From positions 40,863,611 through 40,927,610 of the forward strand of contig NC_041003.1 of NCBI RefSeq assembly GCF_004193775.1: 64,000 nt of DNA, in the 5' to 3' direction. The notes below the pieces were generated by a model that searched no databases, was not told the DNA's origin, and saw only the letters and a program-made list of their open reading frames with translations. The stretch is from Glycine soja (lineage: Eukaryota; Streptophyta; Magnoliopsida; Fabales; Fabaceae). The translations under genes were made by a program, and so were the position numbers. The first letter of the stretch is position 1, and the number at the start of each line of letters is the position of its first letter. Below, piece by piece: positions 34,506 through 47,020 of this stretch.

Positions 34506-37500
34506 CTTTTTCCTTTTGGTGTGTTCCTCTCATCTCTTCAAAACTTACTCTTTTTTCTGACATGCTTCACCACTTCAGCGGCTCCTCAGTGTAACTCTCT
34601 TTTAACTTCATTCCATTCCATTCTTTGTTTTTAATAATTCACTCACTTTTAATAGGATCTATGTAATTATAGTCCTTGATACGACTCGTATTACATGGTC
34701 ATTCTTTTGTGTTAAGCGTGCTTAACTGTTTGACAAATAATGGAGGACTAAATTAAGCAATATATATATATATATATAGGTTGCTGGTTCTTCTAGTTGG
34801 TAGCGGTTAGCGTGCACAAAGTTATCTATTTATTATATATAATTCATGTAGTGTTTGCTTATCATTATCTTCTGCTGTTTCAAGTGCCATATAATCTGAT
34901 TCTTATCTACTTGTGTTTTATTCTATTTCTTTTCCATTTATTTCTATATCTAATACTGAAAGCGTGACTTTTTATGGTACTTTCCTTGATGGTGTTTTGA
35001 ACTCGAAATCCAAATGGAGGTTTTCGAGGTACCACATCTTACGGTCTTTCTCAATTCTCACTATTCATACTTTAACGGAAAAACTCCTTTTGGATGAAGT
35101 TTCACCAAACCCTTGTTCTTTTTTCTTTTTCTCTTTGCCTTTCTCTCCTTCTGCTCCTTGTCGACCGTGTAGATCTTTTCTCGCCCTCAGTTTTGGTCCA
35201 CAATTTGTGCTCCACGCACTTATCAGGTTCAGATAATCCAGCATAAAAGGACAAGTCATGGGTTTTAAATTTATTTTTAAAGTGTTGAATTTGAAGGGTC
35301 AGAATGAGAGATGTTGCATATATCTTGGATCTGTCTCCTTGAATGCCATTTTGTTTGTAGCCTTCATTTGAGGTAAAGGAAAATCTTGGGAGAGTTCATT
35401 AAGCAGCTAGATATGGCAAGATTTGGTCTTTCCCTTTGGGCAGTTATATACGCGTTTGTTTGCTACCGTGATTGAAGGGAATTCAAGCAACAATCTTCCT
35501 TATACAGGTTATTACATGTTTTTCGATTCAAAGTTTTTTCTTTAACTATATTTCCTATAATTTTTAGTTGAGAGAACATTTTCTTTTTCAGTGCTTCGCA
35601 ACTTGGATTCCATAGCACAGAAGTTGGTAGATGTTACCAAGGACTGCACAGTGAAGAACTTGAAGCACTATAATCACTCAGGTAATTAACCATTTTGTAT
35701 GGTATAAGTTTTAGTTTAATTGATTGGCATTATTATTTTATAATTAGATGGATAGAAGGAAAGGAAGGAGAAAAAAATGTGATTGAGTGACATGAGCATG
35801 GTTGAGAAGCCCTCTCATGGGTGCTACAATCATTATCCTAGAAAAGTGTAGCATGTTAGTGCTAAATATATCTATGGCACACGTGCATAACATATGTGGA
35901 AAAAATCACCATTCATATACTTGAAAAAATATGAAATTTGTTTTGTTTTTGTTGCAATATCATGTGGTAACATTGAAAAATGTAAACCTGAGAGGGAAAC
36001 TAATTAAGATGATATCTTCAATTCATGCTGATTGCTGACTTGAAATAGAATTAATTATATTTTGGTTTCATTTTTTGCCTGAAATACAAGATAAGTAGTC
36101 AGTTTGAACAGTCTTGCAACAGAAGGCTTTTAGTTTAACAGTGATTATGCTGATTTATTAACTAGTTGTCATGCATGAACTTGAAAAATCAGTAACCAAG
36201 AAATGAAGCAGTCTAGCTAGTTAGCTAGGCAGAATAGAATTCATGCTTGCTTTGAATTTGATGGGTAAATTATGTTTCAAGGCTCAAGTTTCTTTTTTAG
36301 AATTCTTCATATTTGTTGTGTTGTTTATTAGCCCACTAAGGACTAGGCAATGACAGTATGAGGGAATTCTGTTCTTTCACTGTATCAGCTATCAAAATTA
36401 TGATGGAAGTGTCAATGTTGATGCTTTATGATCTTTTAAGGTTAGGGAAAAGATGAAACAAACAAAAAACGATTAAATTATTTATTAATCAAAGTTCAAT
36501 TTGAAACTCTTGTAATTAATCTCTTTTCTTTAGGTTAATTGCAAGGGGAAAAAATGGAATGCCAACTCTAGCATACATAGGATGGTGGTGTTGAGAGGTG
36601 AAGCAAGTACCTGCCAATGTAATAATGGTAGTGTTGAGGTACCTCTGATGATGGTGATGACACCACTGAGCAGATTGTGAACTTGTGATGCCTGTATGCA
36701 CTGCCTTAATTTGAGTGTGAAAGAATAAATATATGCCAGCGATTGATATGGAGATTTGGGTAGTAAAAAACAGTGTAACTTAAAAGCTTATACTAATGGT
36801 AGTGAACTGTGGTTACTAGTTTTACTAACTAGCTTGCCATACTGTGCAAACTGCTTGAATTGTGTGCCATAATTAGTTTGTCCAACATTTTATTCTACCA
36901 ATTTGTTTCCAACAACTCTCAATATACATTTCTATTCCAATTTGGATTATAGCTTTGCATCTTATTTTCTATTAATGTTTTTGAATCTTAAGCTTGGCCT
37001 GTAGCAGTTGCATTAAATTTGTATTTTTTTTTATCTTAGTTGAATTTGGGTCCTTTAATTCATCATATAAGGCATCTTATCAGTCTTGGAAGTTTACTCT
37101 TGCAGTTGTGATATGTCTGTGTGCACTATAACATCACATTGGTCTTGATTTCTTTTGAAAATTATTCACTATAAGTTCAAACATTATAGAAGGTCAGAAA
37201 TGCCAGGTATAAGAATATATAAGTAAAAGAAGACTGTCATAATTTCTATGTGCTTTACTAAGTCAGACAAAAAAGGAAAATAAGAACACTAATTAATAAG
37301 TGGGTCTAATTAAATAATAAATAATATTGAATATTCAATTTTGACTAGATATTTCCCTTCTTTTCTGAAGGTTAAAGAAAAACAAAAAAAAATTGAGAAT
37401 TAAAAAACACTAATGTCATTCTTTTTCTGTTCTTAGGTGTGTTCAAACCAAAAGAAATAAATAATAAAGTAGCTTGTAGAAGATAAAATAAGTATACATG

Positions 37501-40500
37501 CATTTCTATAAACAAAAGAGAAGGAAAAAAAAGAAAAGAAAAGTGAAATTGACAAGGGAAAAAGAGGAATAAAAGAAAAGGAAGGAATTAAATGTGAATG
37601 ATCTAGGCATATCTAGAAGTTTAAGCCATTATGTCAAAACTTATAGGCATAAGTAGTAGAATTTAAATTTGTTGACAAACATTTTCATCCACATGATTTT
37701 TATTTCTTCATCATTGATTTTGGCTTTGGAGAATTTTTTAAACACTCTGAATATATATAACATTCTTTATTTGTAGGTGAGACTTTGTGTGTGCACGCAC
37801 ATGTTTGCTGTTTCAATTTATCAGTTGTATGGCTTGTGGTTTTCATAAAAGTATCTTTCATAGCACCTTTCTTCTGGATTTCTCTACTTGTGCCCATATC
37901 TTTATTTCACAATAAGTTAAAATTTGAGGCTTTGGTTTACATTGCAATTAGCAAAATTGTAGAATTTTTTTGTAGACAAATGCTACCACAGTTGTGGTCT
38001 TCACACAGATAAAAAAATGTTGCAGCCACAATTACAGTTGCAAATAACAATTTAAAACTGTTATTGGTATTCTAGTTTGTGGTTGAACTATTTTGAATGT
38101 TATGTGGGTGGGAATTGTGTTAAACATAGCTGAATCCAGGTATTCTAACATGTTTGCATACTGGACATGTGGCCATATTTTAGCATATATCTTAATTAAC
38201 ATTTACTTTTGTAAAAAAAAAATGACAACAATTCATACACAAACGTACGCCATCAAAATGAAGAAATTTGACATTAAGTGTTTGGCTGCAGAAACTGAAT
38301 GAAAGATGGATTACATGTTAAGCATAATACCTGGTGGTGGGGAAAATGCGAATATACAGAAGATGCATACTCAAACGCTTCTATTTCAACTGATCACATT
38401 ATGACAGTGAATCCGTTGTGAAGTTCCCAGCTCTCATACATCTAAAAAATGAGGACTGAGTTGCACAAATGTCACAATAACACAGTTTGCAGTTTTGGCC
38501 AGGATTCTTTAATTCCTTACACAATGCCATTAAGCCCTATAATAGCACACTATCAAGTTTGGTGGCTTGCATTTCAATGTCAATATAGTAAGAGGCTGTG
38601 CTCAAAATAAAGAATATGAAATCATGGTTCATACTTTGTAGCAACTCAAGTTTGTGAAGTGTCTGATGAGTGATTGCTTAGTTTTTAGAAGTAATGATCT
38701 TAACTTGAATATATGGTTGGATAAGGGAGATCCATGTTGAAGTAAGATTGATGAATGAACTTGTCATCCCTCGTCCCTAGCTAGAAGACAGGCCACAAGC
38801 TGGAGTGGTTGGAGACATACACATCGTTTTGATAACAGACTAACAGGATGTACTGAAAGTGTTTGTGGAAAAAAAAAAAAAAAAAGACTGGTCGAGCTAG
38901 TGATGTACTAGTGTTATATTTGGCCTTGTGAGACTAGGGAGTAACGAGAGGGGTCAAAATCATTCTACATTTTTTATCTTATTGGGAGTGAAGGTGGTAA
39001 TTTACTTAGTTGAAATGTACATATCTCCAGATGATATCTGAACCAGACCTAGATATTGTTAGATATTTTTTATTTTTCAAAATGGTCCCTTAAATAGTAT
39101 TTTCTTATAACAAAATATAAATATTCTGTCATTAAGATTGGTTAATCAGATCCTTTATTGTTCTTAAGGTGATAATAGTTTTTATTTTTTTTATTTTTTT
39201 ATTGTAGTTACCTATTTTTTTATACAGCTTATTTCGTTATACTTCATTTTGACAAACCAGAGGTAATATTCACCCGGGTTAAACACACATAAATCATCTC
39301 AAACTATGTCACGAACCAAGTTGCTGTGGCAACTATATATCAAGCATGCATTCGGAACCACTAATTAATTTAATTTACAGCCTTAGATCTGTGTGATAAT
39401 TGTTGCTTCTTAAAATTTTATCATTAATATGGTTCGTGACAGTTAGGTAAGATACCCTAATCAAGCCAGTTAAGCAATGAGAAATGAAGGAACAGAAATT
39501 TAATTAATCATGCATGCATCTAATATGATTCTAGGTAATAGTAAAAATTAATCATTATAACTTGCTTGTATTGTGGCATATATAACCCTTTTATGTATAT
39601 ATTGCCAAAACTCAACATGCACTTCATATAGGGACTGATTGACTGAAATCATTCGTTTTGGGTGTGAAGCATTATCACTCTCCTCAAGATAACCTTCAAC
39701 TTCAATCCAAAACTTCTCCATATATTATTTAGCATCTAGATGCAAAAGTATAAAATGCTTAGTCTAGTTGCACATGCTTAATTAACAACAATCCTCGTAT
39801 TATTATAATGTCCTATATAATAGTTTTTTAGATTTACGGTGGCTAATACGACTTATTTTAGAGATTAACTCTCAGATCGGGGTAATTAGTGTAAAACCGT
39901 GTCAAAGTGCTTGGTAACTCCACGACTCCAATCCCTCACTATTATATGACTTAATGATTAATGATGATTGATGTATATTTTTGTCACAATATGTATGCAA
40001 GTACGCATACTCATTTAAAATCGAACCAAAGTAACTTTCTTGATACAGTAGCTAGTATGCTAATTAATTTTAACGCAATAATGCAGCAGCAGAGTTTCAT
40101 GTGGTGTATGAAACATGTTATGGAGTTTGTTTGTTTTTTTTCCTTCTACCACAAGACTATTCTAAAATTGTGAGTCAAATAAGTCCTCGAAATGCTAAGG
40201 TGATTCAGAACTTTGCAGCAGGCTAGACCTAAAGAAATCCCAAAACCCCAATTTTTGGCGCCAGAGAAACAAGTGTTTAATGTCAAGAGAATAAAGTAAA
40301 AATAGTGAAACAGAAGTACATACCACATCGTAAGGAAAGAGATCTAATCATTTTACAGAACCAAAATTGTCTTGCATGGGCTATTCAGCATATATTTTAT
40401 TTTAGAAATTTTTATGAAATAAAATCAAATGATCGCATATAAAATTTAATATAATCGATTTAAAATGCCTAGACGGATGCGAACCAGATTGAAAAAATAA

Positions 40501-40940
40501 CTCAAACTCGTTCTAAAAATATATATAGTCTAATTTAAAAATTCAAATCCACCTAAAAAAAAATAACCTTAGAATAGATTGGACTATCAAGAAGGGTGGT
40601 GGGTCTTGCTCACCTTTATTGTATTTTATATATAATCTAGTCCCGCCAAAGTGTGGATTCTATAGTACTGAAATTCGAAAACCAAAAAAAAACAATTATT
40701 TGAGGATGAGATGAGAGATATTTTGTTTCACCAAAGAATTTTCAATAGTAGAAAAGGTTAGGTGGTAAAAAAAAATAATCACACTCACTTCCTCTTTGTG
40801 TATATCTTCCTCCGATTGAAAATTTCTAGTACTAGAAAGATAAGCTAAAATAGCCTACCCCCCAAAAAAGAATGCAGTGCAACCAACTTATTTGAATAAA
40901 CTTCTCGATGAATTCTTTTACGAAAATAAAAGAAAAAAAA
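34506..40940. other. MIR156 downstream region and intergenic DNA
   Basis: The primary miRNA transcript probably extends into this region, and plant MIR156 transcripts are often spliced. One exon-like segment is listed at 35592-35681. A TA microsatellite occurs at 34761-34778 and an A-run at 38873-38886. Other short frames show no recognisable similarity. Confidence 0.45.
35592..35681 (+). other. Possible exon of the primary MIR156 transcript or an unknown gene
   Basis: A 90-nt block is preceded by a polypyrimidine stretch with TTTTTCAG and followed by GTAATT. It is open in one frame, reading LRNLDSIAQKLVDVTKDC then TVKNLKHYNHS. An upstream block ending TTATACAG|GTTATT at about 35508 could splice to it in frame. 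I do not recognise the peptide. It may be a noncoding exon that is open by chance. Confidence 0.3.
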
Positions 40941-41319
40941 TAAAAATAAAATAATTTTTTTCATAAGTCAAAATTAATTTATAATAAATTAATTTATAAA
41001 ATCTTTTTCATATTAATTTCTTAGATAAATAATTTTTAAGTATGCATAAATTAATCTTAATTTATGAAAAAATTATGCTACTTTAAGCTAATTTTTACTT
41101 TTCCTCCATTCTCCTAAAATACATATGGAAAAATTTATCTAAACATGCTTTAACTCTAAATCTATCATTTTTAAGTAATTGGCATCTAGGATGTGATTTG
41201 CCAATTGCCACCAATATATAGAAATTCCTCTCCTATAGATTGTTACCTCTTCACCAATATATAGAAATTAAAATGGTACTCATCACATACGCGGGTCACG
41301 GATTAGGGACGCCCGCGTG

Positions 41320-41425
41320 TTAGTGTGTGTTTGGTTAGAAAAATTCCTTCTGCAATTGGTGTCTCGGAATGTACAATGATTATTTTGAAACTTTCTAATG
41401 TTAATCCAAACACACTTTATCCCTA
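41320..41425. mobile_element. Small MITE with GTGTGTTTGG ends
   Basis: The left end GTGTGTTTGGTTAGAAA is inverse to the right end (TTTCTAATGTTAATCCAAACACAC). The spacing is about 100 bp. No target duplication could be fixed. The end motif resembles that of the element at 19332. Confidence 0.4.
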
Positions 41426-41599
41426 ACTGATTTACATTATTATATGGAGCTTTTATTGAATGTGAACAAGAAAGTGCTCTAACAGCTACAACTTAATTAT
41501 CATCTTTTTTATTGAAAAGATTTCAAAAATCTGTCTTAATTCTTCAGAAATAGTTCAAAAGCTCTTCCTATATACAAAACCAAATCTAGTTATTAACAT

Positions 41600-42060
41600 C
41601 AGACTAAATATGTTGTATTTGTTTTTTTATCTTATTTTTTTGTTTAGTTTTTTTTATAAAAGTTTAATTTTTTATTTATCTTGTTTTTATTAATTCAGTT
41701 TAGTTATTTATCTTTTAAAAAATTATTTTAGTCATTTATTTTATTTTTTGTTTGATTTAATTTTTGAAGTTAATTTCGTTAATTATTTAAAAATAAACTT
41801 TTTGTTAAAAATGAAGTGGGAGGGAAAGAAGAGAAAAATTAACAAAAAAAATTTATTTTTAAATGATTAACCAAGTCAATCTTAAATAAAATGAAAGATC
41901 AAATTAAAAAAAAAGATAAAAGATTAAACTAAAAAAAAGACTAAATAAATTTTTTCAAAAGATAAAAAATTAAATTAACAAAAAAAATAGAGAATAAAAT
42001 TGATATTTAAAAAAAATCAAACTGAAAAAAATAAATAAAGGACCAAATGTTTTATTTAAC
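41600..42060. repeat. AT-rich foldback element (~460 bp)
   Basis: T-rich words on the left (TTTAGTCATTTATTTTATTTT, TTAATTATTTAAAAATAAA) are mirrored on the right (AATAAAATGAAAGATCAAATT, TTTATTTTTAAATGATTAA) around a centre near 41810-41840. The whole could fold into a long hairpin. No coding sequence is present. Confidence 0.45.
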
Positions 42061-42639
42061 CTTCATATTGTTGCCGCCCTTATTATGACCTTAATCTAAA
42101 CCAGCTTTATGTGACGTTCAATAGAAAGGGAATTTAGCACAGGTACTCAGACAAGAACACACGCATGCTTTGGACACAAGTGGTGGAAACTGGGAGTCAA
42201 ATTACTGAATAAATTGTGATGGTTGTGTTTATCTTCCCTCTTGATCACTACAGTAATTTCTGATTTGCTCAGATAATGGAGATATCAAATTTATACCATC
42301 AATTGGGTTCATTACGATTATCGTTCCCCGTTGTCAAAACCATTGAAAATTGAGCCAAATTAGTCGACGAAATTTCAGACTTGAATTGAATGTAACAAAT
42401 ATGTTAATAGCTTTATCCTTCACGTACTAAGCCACCTATCGCTTTCCTAATTCATGTCTTATTTCCTACCAAAATTGGAGTTTTAATAACCGTACAATGA
42501 ATGGTTATTAAGAGTTTTGTCCTATATTACAGCAAGATGAAAGTAACAAATGATAACCAACAAAATGAAAGTAACACTAACAGATGATTACCAACAAAGG
42601 TTGGCGACATGAGGAACCTTCATTCTTAACGCTCATTCA
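42061..42639. other. Intergenic DNA, no gene seen
   Basis: Nothing recognised in this stretch. Confidence 0.45.
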
Positions 42640-42890
42640 GGAATCCATAGTCAAGCCATGTTTAGCAAGCAGGTCTGCAACTTGGTTAGACATGCATCCA
42701 CATCAAATTCCCTTGACCCTTATGAATATTCTGAATTGCAATCACCAAGGCATAACAAGGGTGCGTTCGACACCTAGTAGTAGTGATATAATCCAGTGCT
42801 CCTGTAGAAACTGGAAAAACACTTCTGGGCATATTATTAATTAAATGGATTTTTTCCTCTCTATTGTGTTGCTTTGTACGATCTTCCATG
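42640..42890 (-). pseudogene. LINE RNase H (RVT_3-type) remnant
   Basis: On the minus strand THPCYALVIAIQNI, then GQGNLMWMHV, runs through a stop and resumes as NQVADLLAKHGLTMDS and a TGA. This is the C-terminal end of the RNase H-like domain found in plant L1-type LINEs; compare LREANILANTFAKHG in the element at 3313-8272. Only about 80 codons survive, and no other LINE part lies nearby. It is an old fragment. Confidence 0.7.
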
Positions 42891-44866
42891 TTGATTTATA
42901 TAAGGGGTACAACTGTGCAACCATACTTTAGAGGATTACTATAGCTATATATTTTTTTGGTTGAATTAACTATATTTTAATTATGAAATGTGATATTAAT
43001 ATCAATTTACCATATTCTAGAGATGCAAAACTTTCTTGATATTGGTGGCCTTAAGAAACCGTCACCTGAGAAAAAAAGATGCGTAATAGTAAAGGGAAAA
43101 AAGAAAGCACTCAAAGACACAAGGAATCAAACCTGTTCGGTTGAAACAGAGTAAGTTACAGTTTGAAGTTTTCAATCTTTTGAAATGATGCCTGAATTGA
43201 AAGAGCTATGTAGTTCTTGGTGAAATGTCCATTTCAAATAAGGAAGAAAGAGGGGAGAGCTGTGAAAAAGACTACTTTATTTTCGTTTACAAAACAATTG
43301 AAAGCAATTCATTTTGGTGTGAAGGATCAGTCATTTCATTGTGTATGGAAAGGTTACTAGAACGAAGTATTTTTATTGAAATAAATTTTTTGAATCATTT
43401 TAAGAAGAGTATTGCTATTTGAATTTGAGCAGTTTTTTTTTAATTTAAATAATAAATATTGTGTTTTATTTAATATTTTATTTTCAACAATTATAAAAAT
43501 TACGATAATTTAAAAATGAATTGACTTTGTCCAATTATTGGAACGCAGGTTTAAAGAAATATGAATTTAATATGAAAGTTAAATTAATTTGCATGTGTTG
43601 CTCAATTATTTGATAAAATTTAACTAAGTACTTAATATTTTTTTCAATTGAGTCTTTGAATTAACTTGTATTTTTTTTAATTAGGTTTTTTCATTTAATT
43701 ATAGTTATAAAAAAATAACTACAAAACTTAATTAGTTCCTAAATCTAACATTGTTACCTTTGCAGGTTTGGATTGAGTATTTTTACTTCTACTAGTTTTG
43801 AACACAATATTTTTAACCTGGTTAATAATTTGACCAATATTCTCACCTTTATATGTTCACTCAATCCGAACATTCTTTCATAAATCTCTCTAAGTTTCAC
43901 CCTTACAACAGTCTTACTACAGATTCACACAAGTGACTCACACGGATAATTTTTCATAATAGTAGTTAGATAAGTTCCATGTAATTAACAAATAAGAATA
44001 AATTATACTGATACCTTCTAAAGTTTTTTCAAATTAAACACAATCGCTTGTTTTTTCAACATTTACAAGAAACTTCCCATTTGAAACACTATCGTTTTAG
44101 TAAATAGTTAATTTGAATAAATAATCAATTTCATCTTCAAAATATTGAGACACTATTATTTTAGTCCCTAAAACTAATAAAATTCAACAAATATTCTTGA
44201 AAGTGCAATCTAACGCTCACTTTAGTCTAAAATTAAAAATAAAAAAAAAGCTGTAACTTAAATAATAACATTAACATATTATTAAGGACTAAAATGATAA
44301 TACATAATTAAGATTAAAGATTTATTTGATAGCATGAGGACTTTTTTTTTTTTTCTGAAGCAGATAGCAAGAGGACTTATTTTGTATTTTCTTATTTTGA
44401 TAGCTGTTTATATTATGAAGGATTAAAAGATGATTTATCCTTTAAAGTTTATTTTGAAGGTTTTTTCGCGCGAGCAATTCTTCAAGGGGTGGGATAGTGA
44501 TGCAACCAAAGAAGCAATTCCTCAATCACATACACGAGTTTCTCAACAAGAACGAAACGCCACAAAAAAGTCGAATTCCTATTCTTTGTATTAGGCACAG
44601 GCGTGACTCGTGAAGGCTCAAGGACATAATAATCTACAGAAGGAACAAAATAAAGAGCAAAGGCAGCAATGAAAGAAAAGAAAAAGGTGAAAGTAACTTT
44701 CAACAAATTGAAACACAAACATGAGAGAATCAATTAACCTTCATGCATATCGAATCATCCGTTGTTGATTCTCTTTTTATATCCTCAATCACAATTCTGG
44801 GCGACAGAGAGAAAGATCTTATCAACAACTCAAAGTTCCTGAACAAAAACGAGAATCAGACATCAT
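42891..44866. other. 3' flank of the CIPK6-like gene and intergenic DNA
   Basis: A minus-strand frame at 44482-44733 is hydrophobic (TFTFFFSFIAAFALYFVPSV) but has no ATG and follows the kinase by about 130 nt, so it is treated as 3' UTR or chance. The remainder is AT-rich with no recognised gene. Confidence 0.45.
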
Positions 44867-46159
44867 TCAAGCACTAGCAGGTGCGGAATTCTGGGAGGAA
44901 TTCCAGAAGATATCCTTAAGCGCAGGGCGAAGCTGTTTGCTGCAGAACTGGTTATACTCCAAGGTATCCCCATTGTCCTTCTTGACCTCCACCACCATAA
45001 ACGACGGCGTCACGGCGTAGATATCCGCGGCAATCGCCAGCTTCCCCTTCCTCCCACGCTCCTGACCCTGAAGCCTCACCTTGGTCTCGCTACTCCTGAC
45101 GTCGAACTTCCCGGCCTTGGCCACCTCCTCCAGCCGCGAAATGACGGTGCTGGGCGTCCCCGCGGTGGCGAACCTCATCTCCTCCCTCCTCTTGTCCTCG
45201 AACAAGGGCGACAAATTGAACCCCTCCGACAAGGAAATTATGTGGAAAGCATTGATGGTCTCCAGCTGGCTCTCAATCTTCTCCTCCTCCAAATCCACCT
45301 TTTCGGCAGCAAGCTTCCTCGGCACCGGTTTCTTAAACCAAGAAGACTCCATCACTTTGGAAATACTAATCCTTGTATTGGGATTCGGGTCGAGAAGCTT
45401 GGTGACAAGCTTCCTGGCATCAAGAGAGAACCAGGGTGGACACTTGAAGTCCCCTCTGTAAATTTTTTTATACATGGCAACCAAATTATCATCCTGAAAG
45501 GGTAAAAAGCCTGCGAGGAGAACGTAGAGGATTACACCACATGACCATATATCAGCCTTGGCACCGTCATAGCCTTTTTTCGCTATCACTTCAGGCGACA
45601 CGTACGCAGGCGTGCCGCACGTGGTGTGTAACAGCCCGTCCTCCTTGAGGTGTTCGGAGAAAGCGGTGAGTCCGAAGTCGGAGACTTTGAGGTTGCCGTG
45701 TTCGTCCAGGAGGAGGTTTTCCGGCTTGAGGTCGCGGTGGTAGACGCCGCGGCTGTGGCAGAAGTCGACGGCGGAGATTAACTGCTGGAAGTAGAGTCTT
45801 GCCACGTCCTCCTTTAAGCGGCCTTTAGAGACCTTGTTGAAGAGCTCTCCGCCGCGGACGAGTTCCATGGCAATATAGATCTTGGACTTGCTGGCCATGA
45901 CTTCGTGGAGTTCGACGATGTTTTGGTGCTTCACCATCTTCATCACCGAGATCTCCCTCTTCACCTGCTCCATCATTCCGACCTTTATCACCTTTTCTTT
46001 TCCCACCACCTTCATGGCCACGTGCTGCCCTGTATTCAGGTTCCGCGCGTGGTACACCTTGGCGAACGTTCCGTGCCCCAGCACACGACCAAGCTCGTAC
46101 TTGCCGTGCAGCAACGTCGACTGTCCCTCACTATTATTGCCTTTCTCTTTCTCACTCAT
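44867..46159 (-). CDS. CIPK6: CBL-interacting protein kinase, CIPK6 type
   Basis: This is a single-exon gene of 430 residues starting at ATG 46159 ([12 protein letters not shown]). The frame is open further upstream but has no ATG there. The kinase domain covers about residues 21-275: glycine loop LGHGTFAKV, Lys50, HRD 141-143, DFG 161-163, and SPE at 188-190 where many kinases have APE. The NAF motif (303-305, [11 protein letters not shown]) is followed by the PP2C-interaction region to the C-terminus ([16 protein letters not shown]). Length, intronless structure and close similarity to Arabidopsis CIPK6 as I recall it support the name. Family members are activated by Ca2+-bound CBL proteins at membranes and regulate K+/Na+ transport and stress responses. 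Codons are GC-rich compared with the surroundings. No damage is seen. Confidence 0.93.
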   Translation of the reverse strand: MSEKEKGNNSEGQSTLLHGKYELGRVLGHGTFAKVYHARNLNTGQHVAMKVVGKEKVIKVGMMEQVKREISVMKMVKHQNIVELHEVMASKSKIYIAMELVRGGELFNKVSKGRLKEDVARLYFQQLISAVDFCHSRGVYHRDLKPENLLLDEHGNLKVSDFGLTAFSEHLKEDGLLHTTCGTPAYVSPEVIAKKGYDGAKADIWSCGVILYVLLAGFLPFQDDNLVAMYKKIYRGDFKCPPWFSLDARKLVTKLLDPNPNTRISISKVMESSWFKKPVPRKLAAEKVDLEEEKIESQLETINAFHIISLSEGFNLSPLFEDKRREEMRFATAGTPSTVISRLEEVAKAGKFDVRSSETKVRLQGQERGRKGKLAIAADIYAVTPSFMVVEVKKDNGDTLEYNQFCSKQLRPALKDIFWNSSQNSAPASA

Positions 46160-46208
46160 CTTAACGCTCAGAATTGGGAATGTGGGAGAATGAAACCGAG
46201 TGCTATTA

Positions 46209-46310
46209 CTACCCGTCTTCGACGTGTTTGCGGTGGCAATTTCTGCCGGAGCTTCTGCGTTTGGCAGGGCCACCTGCCTCAGAAGGACTCAGCCAATGAC
46301 GAATTCTCAT
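46209..46310 (-). promoter_or_regulatory. Upstream ORF 2 in the CIPK6 leader (33 codons)
   Basis: ATG at 46310 opens [14 protein letters not shown] and closes at TAG 46209-46211, 49 nt before the kinase ATG. It overlaps upstream ORF 1 in another frame. It would affect translation only if transcription starts upstream of it, as the TATA position suggests. Confidence 0.45.
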
Positions 46311-46320
46311 TTCTCTGCAT
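46279..46320 (-). promoter_or_regulatory. Upstream ORF 1 in the CIPK6 leader (13 codons)
   Basis: ATG at 46320 encodes [13 protein letters not shown] and ends with TGA at 46279-46281. It lies about 30 nt after the expected transcription start. Confidence 0.45.
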
Positions 46321-46377
46321 TCCTCACTCGCCACTTGCCTTTCTTTTCCAGCAAGCTTAATGGCCCAAGGTTTCCTT

Positions 46378-46385
46378 CTTTTATA
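46378..46385 (-). promoter_or_regulatory. TATA box of the CIPK6-like gene
   Basis: On the minus strand CTATAAAAG stands about 225 nt before the kinase ATG. Transcription would then start near 46350, giving a leader of about 190 nt. Confidence 0.6.
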
Positions 46386-46995
46386 GAGCGGATTTCGTTA
46401 ATCAACGGTGGATCAGATCGACACGTGTATGGACCATCTTCAGCCTCCATCACGGACTCGTCTTTTTCTAATCGCCGACTCGGTTCTGCACATCCAACCA
46501 TGCCCGTTGGATTGGATCCATCCTATCTACACTTATCGGTTCAGTTTGTCTTCTGTTTTTATTCTCTAAACAAGAAATGAAAATAAATTATTTCTTTAAT
46601 GATTATGAATCAATGTATCTAAATTAAATTAATACCTTAATTACATGCAACACAAATAGTGTGTATACAGACATAAATAGAGGCAAAGTTGAGAGATTGT
46701 TTTCATTTGATTTTAAAAAAAAATTTGTTTGATGTATATTTTTCAAATGTCAATTTAATTATTAATTTTCCTGATATTAAAGCATACTCCTTAATTGCAT
46801 CATGCATGCGACACCAATGCTTGTGGGGTAGGGTCCTCCAATTATGGTATGGCGCGTGGAGGATGAGTGGGGCATGTAGGGTGGGCCCTGCCTCTGGCTG
46901 TGTGGCTGTAATGAACCAGTTAGGACTTCGATGGTCAGTTTTTTATTTTATTGACCTCACGATTACGAATATCATCATCTTCATCCATAACAATC

Positions 46996-47020
46996 AATAT
47001 ATATATATATATATATATAT
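46996..47020. repeat. (AT)n microsatellite
   Basis: An uninterrupted run of about 12 AT units. Confidence 0.9.

Noticed and set aside
44482..44733. Hydrophobic 83-codon minus-strand frame after CIPK6
   Set aside because: It has no ATG start and no recognisable family, and it lies where the kinase 3' UTR is expected.
45081..46193. Long plus-strand frames opposite the kinase
   Set aside because: They are shadows of the GC-rich kinase codons on the other strand and have no similarity of their own.
46160..46273. N-terminal extension of CIPK6 by 38 residues
   Set aside because: The upstream start would be GTG. The ATG at 46159 gives the usual CIPK6 length and N-terminus.
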